NCBI RefSeq assembly: GCF_964355755.1
Contig: NC_092674.1
Span: forward strand, 16,249,001-16,313,000
From: Antedon mediterranea
Taxonomy: Eukaryota; Echinodermata; Crinoidea; Comatulida; Antedonidae
DNA length: 64,000 nucleotides
Direction of reading: 5' to 3'
A program made the position numbers and the translations under genes. The first letter of the stretch is position 1, and each line of letters opens with the position of its first letter. Below the pieces are notes generated by a model. It was not told the DNA's origin and searched no databases. It was given only the letters and a program-made list of their open reading frames with translations. Below, one piece after another: positions 19,320-29,783 of this stretch.

Positions 19320-21895
19320 ATGGAAGATGGCAACTTCCGTATACGAGATGCAAGACCGGAGGATTGCGCTGCGATAATGAAGATGATTGTGGAATTAGCA
19401 GTGTTTGAAAATTCAGAAGATTAAGTAGAAAACACTACTGAAGGTATACTGCACATTACATTAAAAATGAAATTAAGGAGTAGTGTAGTATAGGTATATT
19501 AAATAGGGTACACTATTGTAACATAGTCATAGTCATATATACTTTATTGTCCATTTAAAAAACAGAAATGTGATTTGAAAACTGGCAAAATACAAAAATA
19601 TAAAATACAATTTACAAGAACACACACAAAAAGTTAAGAGGCTAAAAATTGTTAAAATTAGATAAAAATTATCGGTTACATTTTACCTTTGTACTCTGGA
19701 GTTATATAAGTGTATAGCATTAGGTACAAACGAGCACCTAAACCGTTTTGTTTTGGTATTAAGTGCACGTAGTCTTATGCCAGAATTCATGAGAGCAAAT
19801 TGTTTGTGAAGAGGATGTGTTTCATCATCAATGATACTTTTTACTTTTTTAACACATTTTCTTTATACAAGGATTCAACATCAGGTAAGTGCTCTCCTAC
19901 TAGTCTAATTGCTCTATTTCCTATTCGATTAAGTTTAATTTTATCTTTTTGCATTGTATTACCATAAAAACAAACATTACAAAAAAGTATTACACTGAGA
20001 ATTACAGAGTTATAAAACAATTTAAGTATAGTTTTGTCAAATTGTAGGTACTTCATTTTTCTTAAAATAAACATCCTTTGGTTGGCTTTGCATGTGGCTT
20101 TATTTACATTATTTATCCAATTTAGCTTATTGTCAATTATACAACCCAGATATTTGTACTCATTTACTACTTCAATCTCATTTTCATTTATAATCAGAGG
20201 TTCTAAGGGTTCTTTAATTTTCCTAAAACATTAACATTACTAAAATAAAGCACAAATTACCCATACATGTCCAGTACGGATTAGTGAGGCTTTCATCCCA
20301 GGACCATTTTGGCCCTGGGCATTTTGACCATATTTAGGAAATCTCAAGCCAGTAGCAACCCTAAACGATTTAACAACCAATAGATTTTAATATACTTTTT
20401 TTCATGAAGAAAACAATAACAAACAATAGGCTATTCTACTGAGATTTACAGTACTTTATTCACTTTACATGCACAGTGATTTTACCGCTGGAACTAACCC
20501 ATGGACGATAATTTGATCACTGGATGAACTGCCATTTTATGACTGCTGGGTCTTACGCACGGACTGGTTAACCAACTTATAGTATGACCCTGCTGTAATG
20601 TAAACACTATGAAGATCCAATTTAATATCAACGGCGCAGATCCGTTTTTAATAGTGGGTGGAGGACGTATAAAAATGAAATACTTAGTGAGCAAAGCGAG
20701 CACTATTAGGCTGGGGACCGCCAAAGGCCCCCAGAAGCTGGCTCTTTGAATAATTTTTAGATCGTTTTAATCGATTTTGTGATCACATAAAAATCCCGCC
20801 CGGAAGAATATTATTTTGGGTACACACTTTTTAGGCACTGGTCCTGATGCGCCACTGGTTATATTCACTCAAAATCTATTCTTAATAGATACTGAATTTT
20901 CTGAAATTTCATACGATACGTCATGCATGTCAAAGAAGTCTTACTGTCTATTTCATTTCAACAATTTAATCTGCGCCGGTGTTTAATACTATAAGGTTTG
21001 TGCAAAAAAGTGTACATAATTAAAACTCGCACTTGCACACTTGTCTTCTGAAATGTAGCTTTCCTGTGAGATGTTTATTGAACTTGTTAAAACTCTTGTT
21101 TTTTTTAGGTCTACAGAAGGATATACTTGAACCAGGAAGCATTGTGTCTTGCATAGTAGCGGAATATAAAAGCCCAGAAGTAGAGACATTTGAAGTAATT
21201 GGTTACAGTGTTTTCTTCTATACATACAGTACTTGGAAGGGAAAGGTGGTTTATATGGAAGACCTATATATCATGAAAGAGTTCAGAGGTAAATGACCTA
21301 CTAACTGACCTATGACCTACTTCTAACTGACCTTTAATGTACCTGAATGCATCCAAAGATTTTGATTGGTTTCAATCGGTTAAAATTAAGCTGATGTATT
21401 TCTAACTATGTTATTATTATTTTTCACTGCTGAAACTGAACATTCTTAAAAGTTGAAATCCAACCCAAACCAAAAAAAATGGTTTTGATATTTAAAAAAT
21501 TCTTTCTGTTAATATAAACCAAATTTCAATAAAAAGTCAATTAGCATGTCACAAAAAAAGAAAATATAAATGTTATTCTTTACTTAAATTTTATAGGAAT
21601 AGGTTAAGGACGAATTTTGATGAGAAGGGTTGCTGAGGTAATTATGTCAAAAAAATAACTAAAAAACGTGAATAAATGAATATATTTAATATAAATAATT
21701 TCTAACTCATTATAATTTTTTCAGATTGGTTTAGAGAAAGGTTGCCAGAGAATGCAGTGGGCAGTGCTGGGTTGGAATAAACCAGCAATTAATATGTATA
21801 AAACAATCAACTCAATAGATTTAACAGCAACTGAGGACTGGCATATGTACACAATGTTTAAGCCTCAATTGTTAACATTTGTGACTAATTCTTAA
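19320..21895 (+). pseudogene. SAT1-like: Spermidine/spermine N1-acetyltransferase (SSAT) locus, four exons, two in-frame TAA codons
   Basis: SSAT transfers acetyl from acetyl-CoA to the N1 amine of spermidine or spermine in the cytosol, the rate-limiting step of polyamine catabolism. Exons: 19320-19443, 21109-21288, 21597-21637, 21725-21895, all with GT-AG borders and matching phases (1, 1, 0). Exon 1 encodes FRIRDARPEDCAAI, the family start. Exon 2 has IVAEY and YMEDLYIMKEFR. Exon 3 encodes the short acetyl-CoA loop (GIG-stop-GRIL). Exon 4 has EKGCQRMQWAVLGWNKPAIN, then EDWHMY, ending TAA at 21893. Spliced length is about 171 codons, the usual SSAT size. However, TAA interrupts exon 1 (19422-19424, after NSED) and exon 3 (21604-21606, inside the G-x-G-x-G loop). 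No frameshifts are seen. A recently disabled copy is most likely; both positions could be former CAA (Gln). An expressed paralog would be expected elsewhere. Confidence 0.85.
19525..20240 (-). mobile_element. 5'-truncated non-LTR retrotransposon (reverse transcriptase tail) in SSAT intron 1
   Basis: Read on the minus strand, a continuous frame from about 20220 down to 19841 encodes EYKYLGCIIDNKLNW, then RMFILRKMKYLQFDKTILK, LFYNSVILSVILFCN and GNRAIRLVG. These are the YLG thumb motif and C-terminal segment typical of CR1/L2/Jockey-type reverse transcriptases. The frame leads into a ~300-base 3' tail ending in short repeats (TATGACTATGACTATG complement, around 19525-19545). The upstream part, including the catalytic motifs, is missing. 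It lies antisense to SSAT and is a dead fragment. Confidence 0.78.
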
Positions 21896-22964
21896 TTTTT
21901 CTATTTAAACACAATTTTCATTTTAGAAATGTTAGTATAATAATGTAATATTGTAATGCCTTTTCAACATGTTCTGCTTGCTGCTTTCCATGTGGCTACG
22001 TATGATTCGTTTACACCAGACATGTGGCTACGCGCATATCACGTTTTCGTCATGATTAATTTGCCGTATCAGACTGGAGCATGTGTGAAAGACCATTCAT
22101 TAGTCTGGTCAAACTACGGTTTGACCTAGACAAAATTAGAACAGAATTTATTTTTGTTGTGCTTCCTAACAGTAAGACCCATCTGAACAACATATGAAAA
22201 ATGGAGAAAAAGGGAAGATGAAGAAAAATTGCTAATTTGCATATAACTAAAATGGCCGTTTTCTCTCAATTTTACACAAATATCAGTATTAAAGCATCCG
22301 ATTTTGGCAAACATATATTTTGCAAGAAAATCATGGAGATGTTTAAAAAATAAATTGTTACACTTTTAAAAATCCAAGATGGTTTAAAATATACTTCAAA
22401 TATGGCTGCGATTTTTCTTATCCTGTATAAAACACCAAATCAAGTCTTTCACAATTGTCTGTCATAGGTCGTAGTCACGTATAGATTTTGCTTTTAGAAG
22501 CAGTCCTCATGAAACATTCATTTTCAGTATTAATATTGTAAAGTTTTCAAAGTAAAAGTTGGTCCTATTATCACCAATGGGAGTTTACGAATTAGCTGTC
22601 GCATTTATAAATTCCAAAACAAAAATGAAATACTTAGATTCAACAAATATTATTTAATTTTACTTTATTGATAAAATCAGATTTCTTTCTTCTTCTAACA
22701 ATGTTAGACAACTTTAATCATGTTTAATGAAGATTGAATTATCATGTATTTAGAAGATAGGCCTACTGAAAGTTTTTCAGACAAAAAATATTTATAAAAA
22801 ACAAATTACCATAGATGTAAATAGATAAAACTCGCGTTATTCACCAAACTAGTTACCAATTAACAATAATTAACTATTAATAAATAAATTAGTTTGAATC
22901 TATGAAACATCCACATATCAATAATGAAATTACTAACTTATTAGGAATAGATGAATTTCTTTAA
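21896..22964. other. Intergenic sequence between SSAT and the TTAA element
   Basis: No genes recognised. GTGGCTACG recurs twice near 21990-22035. Otherwise AT-rich. Confidence 0.4.
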
Positions 22965-23557
22965 AGCTCAGGTACAGGCATGAATTTTAAATATAATATC
23001 TGGTTAATTGTACATAAATCAAATATTTGTAACAGAAATCAAGACGAAAAACCATGAATAATAATATGGTCAAATACAAAATTTGGCAAAATTCTGCCAA
23101 AAAAAAAAACAGGAAGACTTTTTTTCAGTAGTTAGGTAGTTAACATAATGTAATAACATGTCTGGTGACTCCCTAGAAGGTGAAAAAAGATGGTGGATAT
23201 ACGGTGGATAATTTTTGCTATAGCATGAAAATAAAATTCTGAAGTTGAATAAAAATACCAGAAATGTAAAATTCAAGTTATATTACCTATATTTATTCAT
23301 CTGATAACATTTTTTACCACATCGTTTATTTTTCATAGCTTTTTAAAATGCCTCTCTATTTTCAAAATTTGTGTACAAAGGAATAGAGATTTTACTGTGT
23401 AATTTGAACTATCCCCCCACTGATAAGAAAGTGCTTATTTTCAACAAGCTTGTGTAACACAAATAAAATCCCCAAAATTATGAAACATAAGGGAAACTAT
23501 AGATCGATAATTATTGGAATGTATGATCAATAGAAATTTTTTGCCCACACCTGGCCT
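22965..23557 (-). mobile_element. TTAA-flanked non-autonomous element, copy 2 (opposite orientation)
   Basis: TTAA at 22961-22964 and 23558-23561. The whole segment is the reverse complement of 6679-7264 with modest divergence (AGCTCAGGTACAGGCAT at the left end, GCCCACACCTGGCCT at the right). No coding region. Confidence 0.78.
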
Positions 23558-23561
23558 TTAA

Positions 23562-23956
23562 AATCGTGACAAAACTTAAAATAAATTAAATGAATTATAT
23601 ATACTAAAATCTTGACAATTATAAAACAACATTACCAAAATACATTGATGAATAATTTAAATGTGCATATAAATATACTGAAATCTTGAAAATTAAAATT
23701 ATCAAACTACATTGATGAATTCATTAAATATTCTACAATCTTGACATAAATAAATTCTTAAATCATTTTAGCACAAACAAAAATATGAATTGTACAAGAA
23801 TTAAGATAATTGTATAATAATAAAAATGCTTTTAAATGATATTAGTAAAAAGTTAACAAGTTTAAATTAGATAAAAATATGATTAAAACAAAATCAAAAC
23901 AGAGAGTTATCAATTGCAACTCCCTGATTAGTGATTGAATTCAATAAATAGCCAAA
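23562..23956 (-). other. Downstream flank / probable 3' UTR of the LGR-type receptor
   Basis: AT-rich sequence after the receptor stop codon on the minus strand. I see no well-placed AATAAA signal in this stretch, so the end of the transcript cannot be set. Confidence 0.35.
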
Positions 23957-24980
23957 TCACAATGTATTAAGTGGAATCTGTAGAGGTGCCGGTTGACGCA
24001 CTTTGCACTTAAACATATAAGCAATTGTGTAAAGATACGGATTGACTGAGGAGTTGATGGGTATGATGAATGTCGCTGCCCAAACATATATTTCATCAGG
24101 AATCGTCATCCAACCCGTCTCGGAACCAATTGCCATTACTATAATCGGGGCCCAGCAACAGAAATCAGTGAAAACTATCAGGCCTAGTTTTCTCGCCATT
24201 TTTAACTGTTCTTTTCTCTGCTGTCTTCTGTTGACAGTGGCCCCCGATCTCTTCACTGACAAGAAAATTGTCAGATAACTAAGTACAATTACAAAAAAGC
24301 CGACGCCATTAAAGGCAACAAAAATGGCAACAGCATACTCCCAACCTGGCCACCGACTTCTGGTTAAAGGTAGTGCAAGGCACACACTTTCCTTTCCATA
24401 ATAATTGTCACTAAAATACGATAAGTTTAATTCATTGGCTGTCACTGGAAGAAAACTCAGCACAATCCAGAATAGCCATCCGAAGCTGATAATGATTCGA
24501 CATTTTGTACGATTGAGGCGTTTCGTACTAAATGGATTAACAATGTTAATAGCTCGATCCACACTCAGCAGCATCAGTGTAAACACTGAACATTGCCCAG
24601 AGAGTGTAGAAATAGCCCCTGCAAAACTGCAAAGAACACTATTTCTCCAAACTCTGGAAACCTTTCCGTATCTTCCTCTGTAATGTATATCCACACTCGC
24701 AATGATGATCAGATAGACTGCCATCAGCAGGTCAGACACGGCGAGGTTGGTGATAAGTGTAGTTTGGACTTTGTTAACATTGTTAATATCATTATCTTTT
24801 TTAAACTTTCGTGAAACGATAACAACAACATTCCCAATGACCGAAGATAACCCGATAATCATCATCAGCACACGGAGAAGTTCATTTTTTAGCAAGTCTT
24901 CACACGATGCAAATGCATCTGAAGGTTCGCAGACATCGATGGCGCCCACAAGGAAACAGAGACTAGAGTATTCCGAGTAC
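23957..24980 (-). CDS. LGR / relaxin-receptor-like GPCR: terminal exon with hinge and seven-helix domain
   Basis: This exon starts at a TTTTAG acceptor (24982-24981) in phase 2, the phase left by every LRR exon upstream, and ends TGA at 23957-23959, giving 340 residues. The hinge has Cys residues in SLCF, VCEP and SCEDLL, the motif that joins the LRR domain to helix 1 in LGR receptors. Helix 1 contains GLSSVIGNVVVIV. Helix 2 has NLAVSDLLMAVYL. Helix 3 ends SVDRAINI (DRA where most relatives have DR/ER plus an aromatic). The loop before helix 5 has CLALPLTRSRWPGWEYAVAI. Helix 6 has ARKLGLIVFTDFCCWAP and helix 7 NSSVNPYLYTIAY. The C-tail is only about 18 residues with no obvious palmitoylation or PDZ site. 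It is a cell-surface receptor for a large extracellular ligand, probably a peptide. Ligand and exact subfamily cannot be told. The gene runs on the minus strand beyond the window's right edge. Confidence 0.93.
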
Positions 24981-25529
24981 CTAAAAGAATCAAATATAGC
25001 AACATAATAAGTGATAAGTTATTATTTTGTTGTATCTTAAAAGAAAATGTTATTATATTTTCAGAAATTTTTAAAAATACTCAAGAACCAACATTCTTAA
25101 GTTTTGAAATTTGTGCACATTTTTAAGTCACCCACCTGCATTCTTGAAATACCCACATGCAACTAATTCAAGTTTACGTGTCTCCCTTTTATTTTCCAGT
25201 CCCGAACTGCGACTGGATTAACAGAATGCTCCTGTGACTTAAGCACAAATTTAGTGGCGCATTTGTGAATTTCAAAAACATGCAAAATTAAATTTTGAAA
25301 AACAAGAGAGATCTTTATCGTCGTAAGTTTCCACTATCATCATGTTGATTGTAAACTAGTCCGTGTGGTGGCAGTCTTTCACAGATGGTTTTGGGGATTA
25401 GTAAAATACTTTTATTTCTATTTTTATTTTTTTTTTAACTAGATTTTTTAATTTATTTTTTTCAACAATTAATTTATTTTTACCAGGGAGTTACTTGGAT
25501 TTCCCAAATTGTGAAAAATCATTACTTAC

Positions 25530-25601
25530 AATTCGTTTAAGCTTATCAATTGTTGAAAGGTCCTATCCCTGTAAACCTGTATCTTGTTGCCTTTTAATTT
25601 T
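25530..25601 (-). CDS. LRR exon 1 (nearest the membrane domain) of the LGR-like receptor
   Basis: A 72-nt exon between TTTTTTAG and GTAAGT, phase 2-2. It encodes a 24-residue LRR with KLKGNKIQVY, then RTFQQLISLNEL, matching L-x-L-x-x-N-x-I ... F-x-x-L-x-x-L. It splices in frame to the terminal exon at 24980. It is well diverged from the distal exons, so this end of the array is old. Confidence 0.85.
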
Positions 25602-26131
25602 CTAAAAAAACAATAAATTCAAACTCAATAAGTTTGTTTTAACACTTCTTAATTCCTTCATTACTTAATATATATGCTGTACATATTAACATTTCTTATT
25701 TTAATACTGTACAGAAGGAATAATAAGTTTAGATTTGTGTGTGTGTGTGTGTGAACAACACAAATAGGTTAATGCTAAACTATCAAACTTTATGTGAAAA
25801 CCATATGGACACAATGATATCATATTACTAGCATATTCAGCACATCACACATTTTGTCCTTGTGTAGATTAGTGTTTAGTTACACATTGCACTGATTATA
25901 TAAGCATGTTCTCAGTTGCGAATCCATGATATCCGAAATGTGGAACACTATTGAATTTAGTGGTAAATCACACGCACTAATATTGTTAATAATAATTCAA
26001 TTGAGGCAGTCAAATGGGAATGTTCCCCCTGATCCTGATACAAATCAAATCAATTCAGGTCATCATAATTATGTGTTGTGGACATTCAGGAAGGCAATAT
26101 GCAAATTATATCTTACATAATGTTAACTTAC

Positions 26132-26206
26132 AAAATTAAAAGTGATGAAGCAAAAGAAGAGAATGCCTCAGGATCTATGGTAGTTATAGCGTTGTTATCT
26201 AAGTTC
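26132..26206 (-). CDS. LRR exon 2 of the LGR-like receptor
   Basis: A 75-nt exon between TTAAACAG and GTAAGT, phase 2-2, encoding NLDNNAITTI, then DPEAFSSFASSLLIL. It is one codon longer than the standard exon, with the F-to-L spacing slightly extended. Confidence 0.85.
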
Positions 26207-26640
26207 CTGTTTAAAGATAAATTAATAGACATTTAATAAATATTTGTTTATTGAAAAATATGTTTTATTTAAAAATGTTATGTCCCCTATCAAATCAGAC
26301 TTTGAATAGGCCGTTTTGTTATTTTAATAAAGTTATTCACTTCCATAGAATAAAAAAATTTAAACAATATAAAAAGACAAAGTAAATGGTTAAATTCAAC
26401 AATTTATTTTTTGCTTAATATATGTATATTTTTTTGGTCAAAGTGAACTTAAATATTTATGTGACAATTAAAAACATTGTTTTTTTAAATATTTGGACAA
26501 TGTATCTTTAAGACTATATTACGATTTAAAATGTTATACTGAGAGTAAAAAGCATTCCTGCTTGAAACTACGGTAGTTATTATACAGTAGAGGTAATGAT
26601 GAAAGAAAAGTCTATCTGGAGCTGACTACACCACAGACTC

Positions 26641-26800
26641 ATTCATTCATTCATTCTTTATTTAGCCTTTAAAATCGAAATACATTTAAAACAAGGTAAC
26701 AAAAACAAGACAGGGTGGAAATCTAAGGAGGCAAGGATAAGCAAAAGCAATTAAAATCGCTGTAGCTCGCAGGCTTGCTTATCCATCCTTAGACTAAAAA
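26641..26800 (-). mobile_element. 3' tail of an L2/CR1-like non-LTR element in a receptor intron
   Basis: (ATTC)n followed by TTTATTTAGCC reads on the minus strand as GGCTAAATAAA then (GAAT)n, the usual 3' end of L2-like elements. The 5' part is missing. Confidence 0.5.
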
Positions 26801-27532
26801 TAAAATAATTTATAGTAATTAAAATCATATAATAATATATAATTTGTTTGATTCAGTCTTATGGTAAGATTTCATTCTTTTTAAAGTCACGGAAATATCT
26901 TTAAATCAATTAATCAATTATAATTAATGTTGTTCATTCGAATTCCATTGACTGACACAGGTGTTTACTCAATGTTTGTTAGGGCAGTCCATGAAATTCA
27001 GTATTAACTGGAATAATTATATATAATAACCATAATTTAGGAAGTATTGAAAAAAATCTCCAAATGATTTCAAACATTGGTACCAGTGTTACAGCAATGT
27101 TAGGGCAGTCCATGACATCCAGTATCAACTGGAATAATTAGAATAGTTCTAAAACCTTAAATGATAAATAATACAAATTAAGTTAGTTGCAAATCATCTA
27201 TTGATTTAATATAAACACTGCATTTACTCCTTTTATTTTTGTTTGTTTTCAGTTTATAAGTTCCATTTACAGCTTTGTTGGCAACAAAAACCACTCCGCT
27301 ACTAAGTCTCAAGCTTTACTTGCCCACCCTGTAAATGTTTTGCTTTATCCTAGAGAATAGTAACCCTTTTATAGTACAAAAGTGTTATTTCAGGCAAGTC
27401 GACCAGTGGCTCCAGGTTCATCATCATAAAATAGGCATAATTTTACAAACATTTAATTGAAAGATTACACTATAAAATACATATTGTACAATGTAGTGAT
27501 TTGGGATAAATTTGTTAAGATATTATACTCAC

Positions 27533-27604
27533 AGTTCTGTCAATGCTGTCAAACCATTAAATGCATTTGCTGGCAATTTCTTTATTTGGTTATTGTCCAA
27601 CCTC
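27533..27604 (-). CDS. LRR exon 3 of the LGR-like receptor
   Basis: A 72-nt exon (TTTTAG acceptor, GTGAGT donor), phase 2-2, encoding RLDNNQIKKL and PANAFNGLTALTEL. This is a canonical 24-residue repeat that resembles the distal duplicated exons in its second half (ANAF.GLTAL). Confidence 0.9.
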
Positions 27605-28026
27605 CTAAAATAAAGAATACACAGTCAAAAGAAATTAAAATATATTTTGTACGATTTTCTTTTCCTATGACTTGTTTTAGATATGGTCCATAATACGTCA
27701 GTTGAAACCTCCTGTGGACACCACTTGTAAATGTACACCTCATAACGGATACTCACATAAAAGTCTGTGTGTCCTTTTTATTCAATATAGTGCATTGGTA
27801 AGTACCATTAGGGAAGAGTGGAATTACTTTCCCTGTTACCATCTTAAATCATCTCAAACATTTCCATAAGAGGACAGGAAAAACATTTTATTTGTATAGA
27901 TAACTTCTAAAAACTGTTTATTTTCTAAAAATAATTTTAAATACTGAAATCTATGTTACTTTACTTTAAAATAGCCTTTATGTTGGAGAATTAGACGCTA
28001 TACATTATTTGTTATAGTACAAGATT

Positions 28027-28140
28027 AAATTCATTCATTCATTCATTTTATTTGGTCCAATATAAAAATACATCAGAAATTCCTCTTATATACACTGCAG
28101 AGATAATAACAATATACGTACATGCAGAAAACAATCAATA
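28027..28140 (-). mobile_element. Second L2/CR1-like 3' tail in a receptor intron
   Basis: (ATTC)n then TTTTATTTGGTCCAATAT, i.e. ATATTGGACCAAATAAAA then (GAAT)n on the minus strand. Only the tail is present. Confidence 0.5.
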
Positions 28141-28334
28141 TAAAAAATCACTGATAAAATATCAATTCTAATTCTCCGACTGGGCAATTATCACAAAATT
28201 TAATGCAATATTGTGTTTTGTCTGATTGTGAAATCTACTTTTGACTTACTGTATAACAAAATTTAAACATGAACTCATTTTTTATGTAGTAATTCAATCA
28301 TAATTATAAAGTACATATCAATAAAAATACTCAC

Positions 28335-28406
28335 AGCAATGTCAATGCAGTTAAACCAAAAAATGCATTTGCTGGCAATGTGCTTATCTTGAAATCTCTC
28401 AACCAC
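28335..28406 (-). CDS. LRR exon 4 of the LGR-like receptor
   Basis: A 72-nt exon, phase 2-2, GTGAGT donor. It encodes WLRDFKISTL then PANAFFGLTALTLL. The usual Asn of L-x-x-N is replaced (RDFKI), so this repeat lacks the asparagine-ladder residue while the rest is conserved. Confidence 0.85.
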
Positions 28407-28819
28407 CTTCAAGATAAAACAATTTAGTATTAACCAAGTAGCAGACCATGTATTAAGAAATATACCTGTATAGACTCTACATATGCCATTATTCCCAATA
28501 TGGACACCCCTCGAAAGGAAAATGGAATAGTCCAGGCGCCGTAGCGGGCCGTACAAACGTCTCTCACGCATGACATCGTCCTCATATTCCGAGATCCACG
28601 TGATCACGGCGAGGGGAGGCGGGAGGGATTGCTATACAGTTAGGTATCTCACTTATAGACACCACTGTTGGTTTGTGTAATCATATACCATCTTGTAAGT
28701 GGCCATGTTTTTTTGTTGGTTTTAGTTTGGAACAAAATTTTTTCAAAAACTTTCTAAAATTTAGTTTTATTTGAAATTTCTAGAAAGTTTGTAGGAATTC
28801 AGAGTAAAAAAATACTCAC

Positions 28820-28897
28820 AGTTGTGGCAGTGATGTCAACCCATTAAATGCATAGGCTTCCAGTGTACTAATTTGATTAGTTTCCACCCATTCAGGA
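28820..28897 (-). CDS. LRR exon 5 of the LGR-like receptor (78 nt)
   Basis: It runs from a TTCTTTAG acceptor to a GTGAGT donor, phase 2-2, encoding PEWVETNQISTL then EAYAFNGLTSLPQL. Two codons longer than the standard exon, giving a 26-residue repeat with the extra length before N-Q-I. Confidence 0.8.
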
Positions 28898-29742
28898 CTA
28901 AAGAAAAGGAAAGTTCAGTAAGAAAAAATTGCAGTATTTAAAACTATATATACTACTATAAACTATAATTTAAAACCATTAGTTACCATTAAAGATGAGA
29001 TCTAAGAATTCTAATTCTCCGACTGGGTAATTATCACAACATTTAATTCAAAATTGTGTTTTGTCTGCTTGCTTGTGAAATGTTACTTTTCTTTGTTTTC
29101 CACGGGATTACACTGTAGTGATATAGGTGGACTACATTATACATCACAATTCAGTTATTTTTGTAAACACACATATCCCCCCCCCCCCTGTTTTTTAATG
29201 GTGGTGGGGGAGGGGATCCTGTTGTCACCGCTGTAATTCAATAAATGAAACAGGTACTGAAATGGTACTGAATGATGCTTCATTTTATGAAAACCACATA
29301 AAATAATCATGATTATTGAAAGAAAATTAGACATTGGTATAAGAAATGCATTAAAAAAAAGTAGAATTAACAAAGCAATTTCAATAAATATGTAAATAAT
29401 GTTTAGGTAAGTTTTGATTTTTAAAGAATAGGTTTAAGCAGCAAGACAAGAAATATGATATGAACTAACTTTAATTTAATAGCCTTGTTTTGTTCACATT
29501 CATTTATTCATTCATATTCAATATCATAAGTAAAAAATAGACATTTTGTTCTCATAGTACACTGTTTAAGCTAAATTATGTTACAAAATAAAATATAACA
29601 GTTTATTATATCTCAACCGTATGTTGTAACAGTAAATAAAAATATAATTATATTTTATTTGTATTACCAACTGAATGGATCTTTTAAAGGGTAAATTATT
29701 AATCAAAAGAAATTCATAAGAGTAACTATAAAAAAAAAATAC

Positions 29743-29775
29743 CTGTAATCAATGATTTGCCCGACGTGCAATATC
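29743..29775 (-). CDS. Tentative 33-nt LRR microexon
   Basis: Between a pyrimidine-rich TTTGAAG acceptor and a GTATTT donor lies a 33-nt phase 2-2 segment reading ILHVGQIIDY. It would splice in frame with both neighbours and resembles the first half of an LRR (L-x-x-x-x-Q-I). Its second half is missing, and it could equally be a decayed exon or chance. Confidence 0.3.
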
Positions 29776-29783
29776 CTTCAAAG

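Noticed and set aside
19420-21606. Reassignment of TAA to glutamine in this genome
   Set aside because: Hundreds of codons in the receptor exons lack TAA in frame, and SSAT alone carries the stops; a pseudogene is the simpler reading.
24042-25007. Plus-strand open frames over the receptor
   Set aside because: They are antisense to the well-supported seven-helix exon and carry no domain of their own.
27250-27345. Possible extra LRR exon between 26206 and 27533
   Set aside because: An acceptor-like TTTACAG and a donor-like GTAAAT exist, but the phase-2 frame meets a stop within a few codons and there is no LRR pattern.
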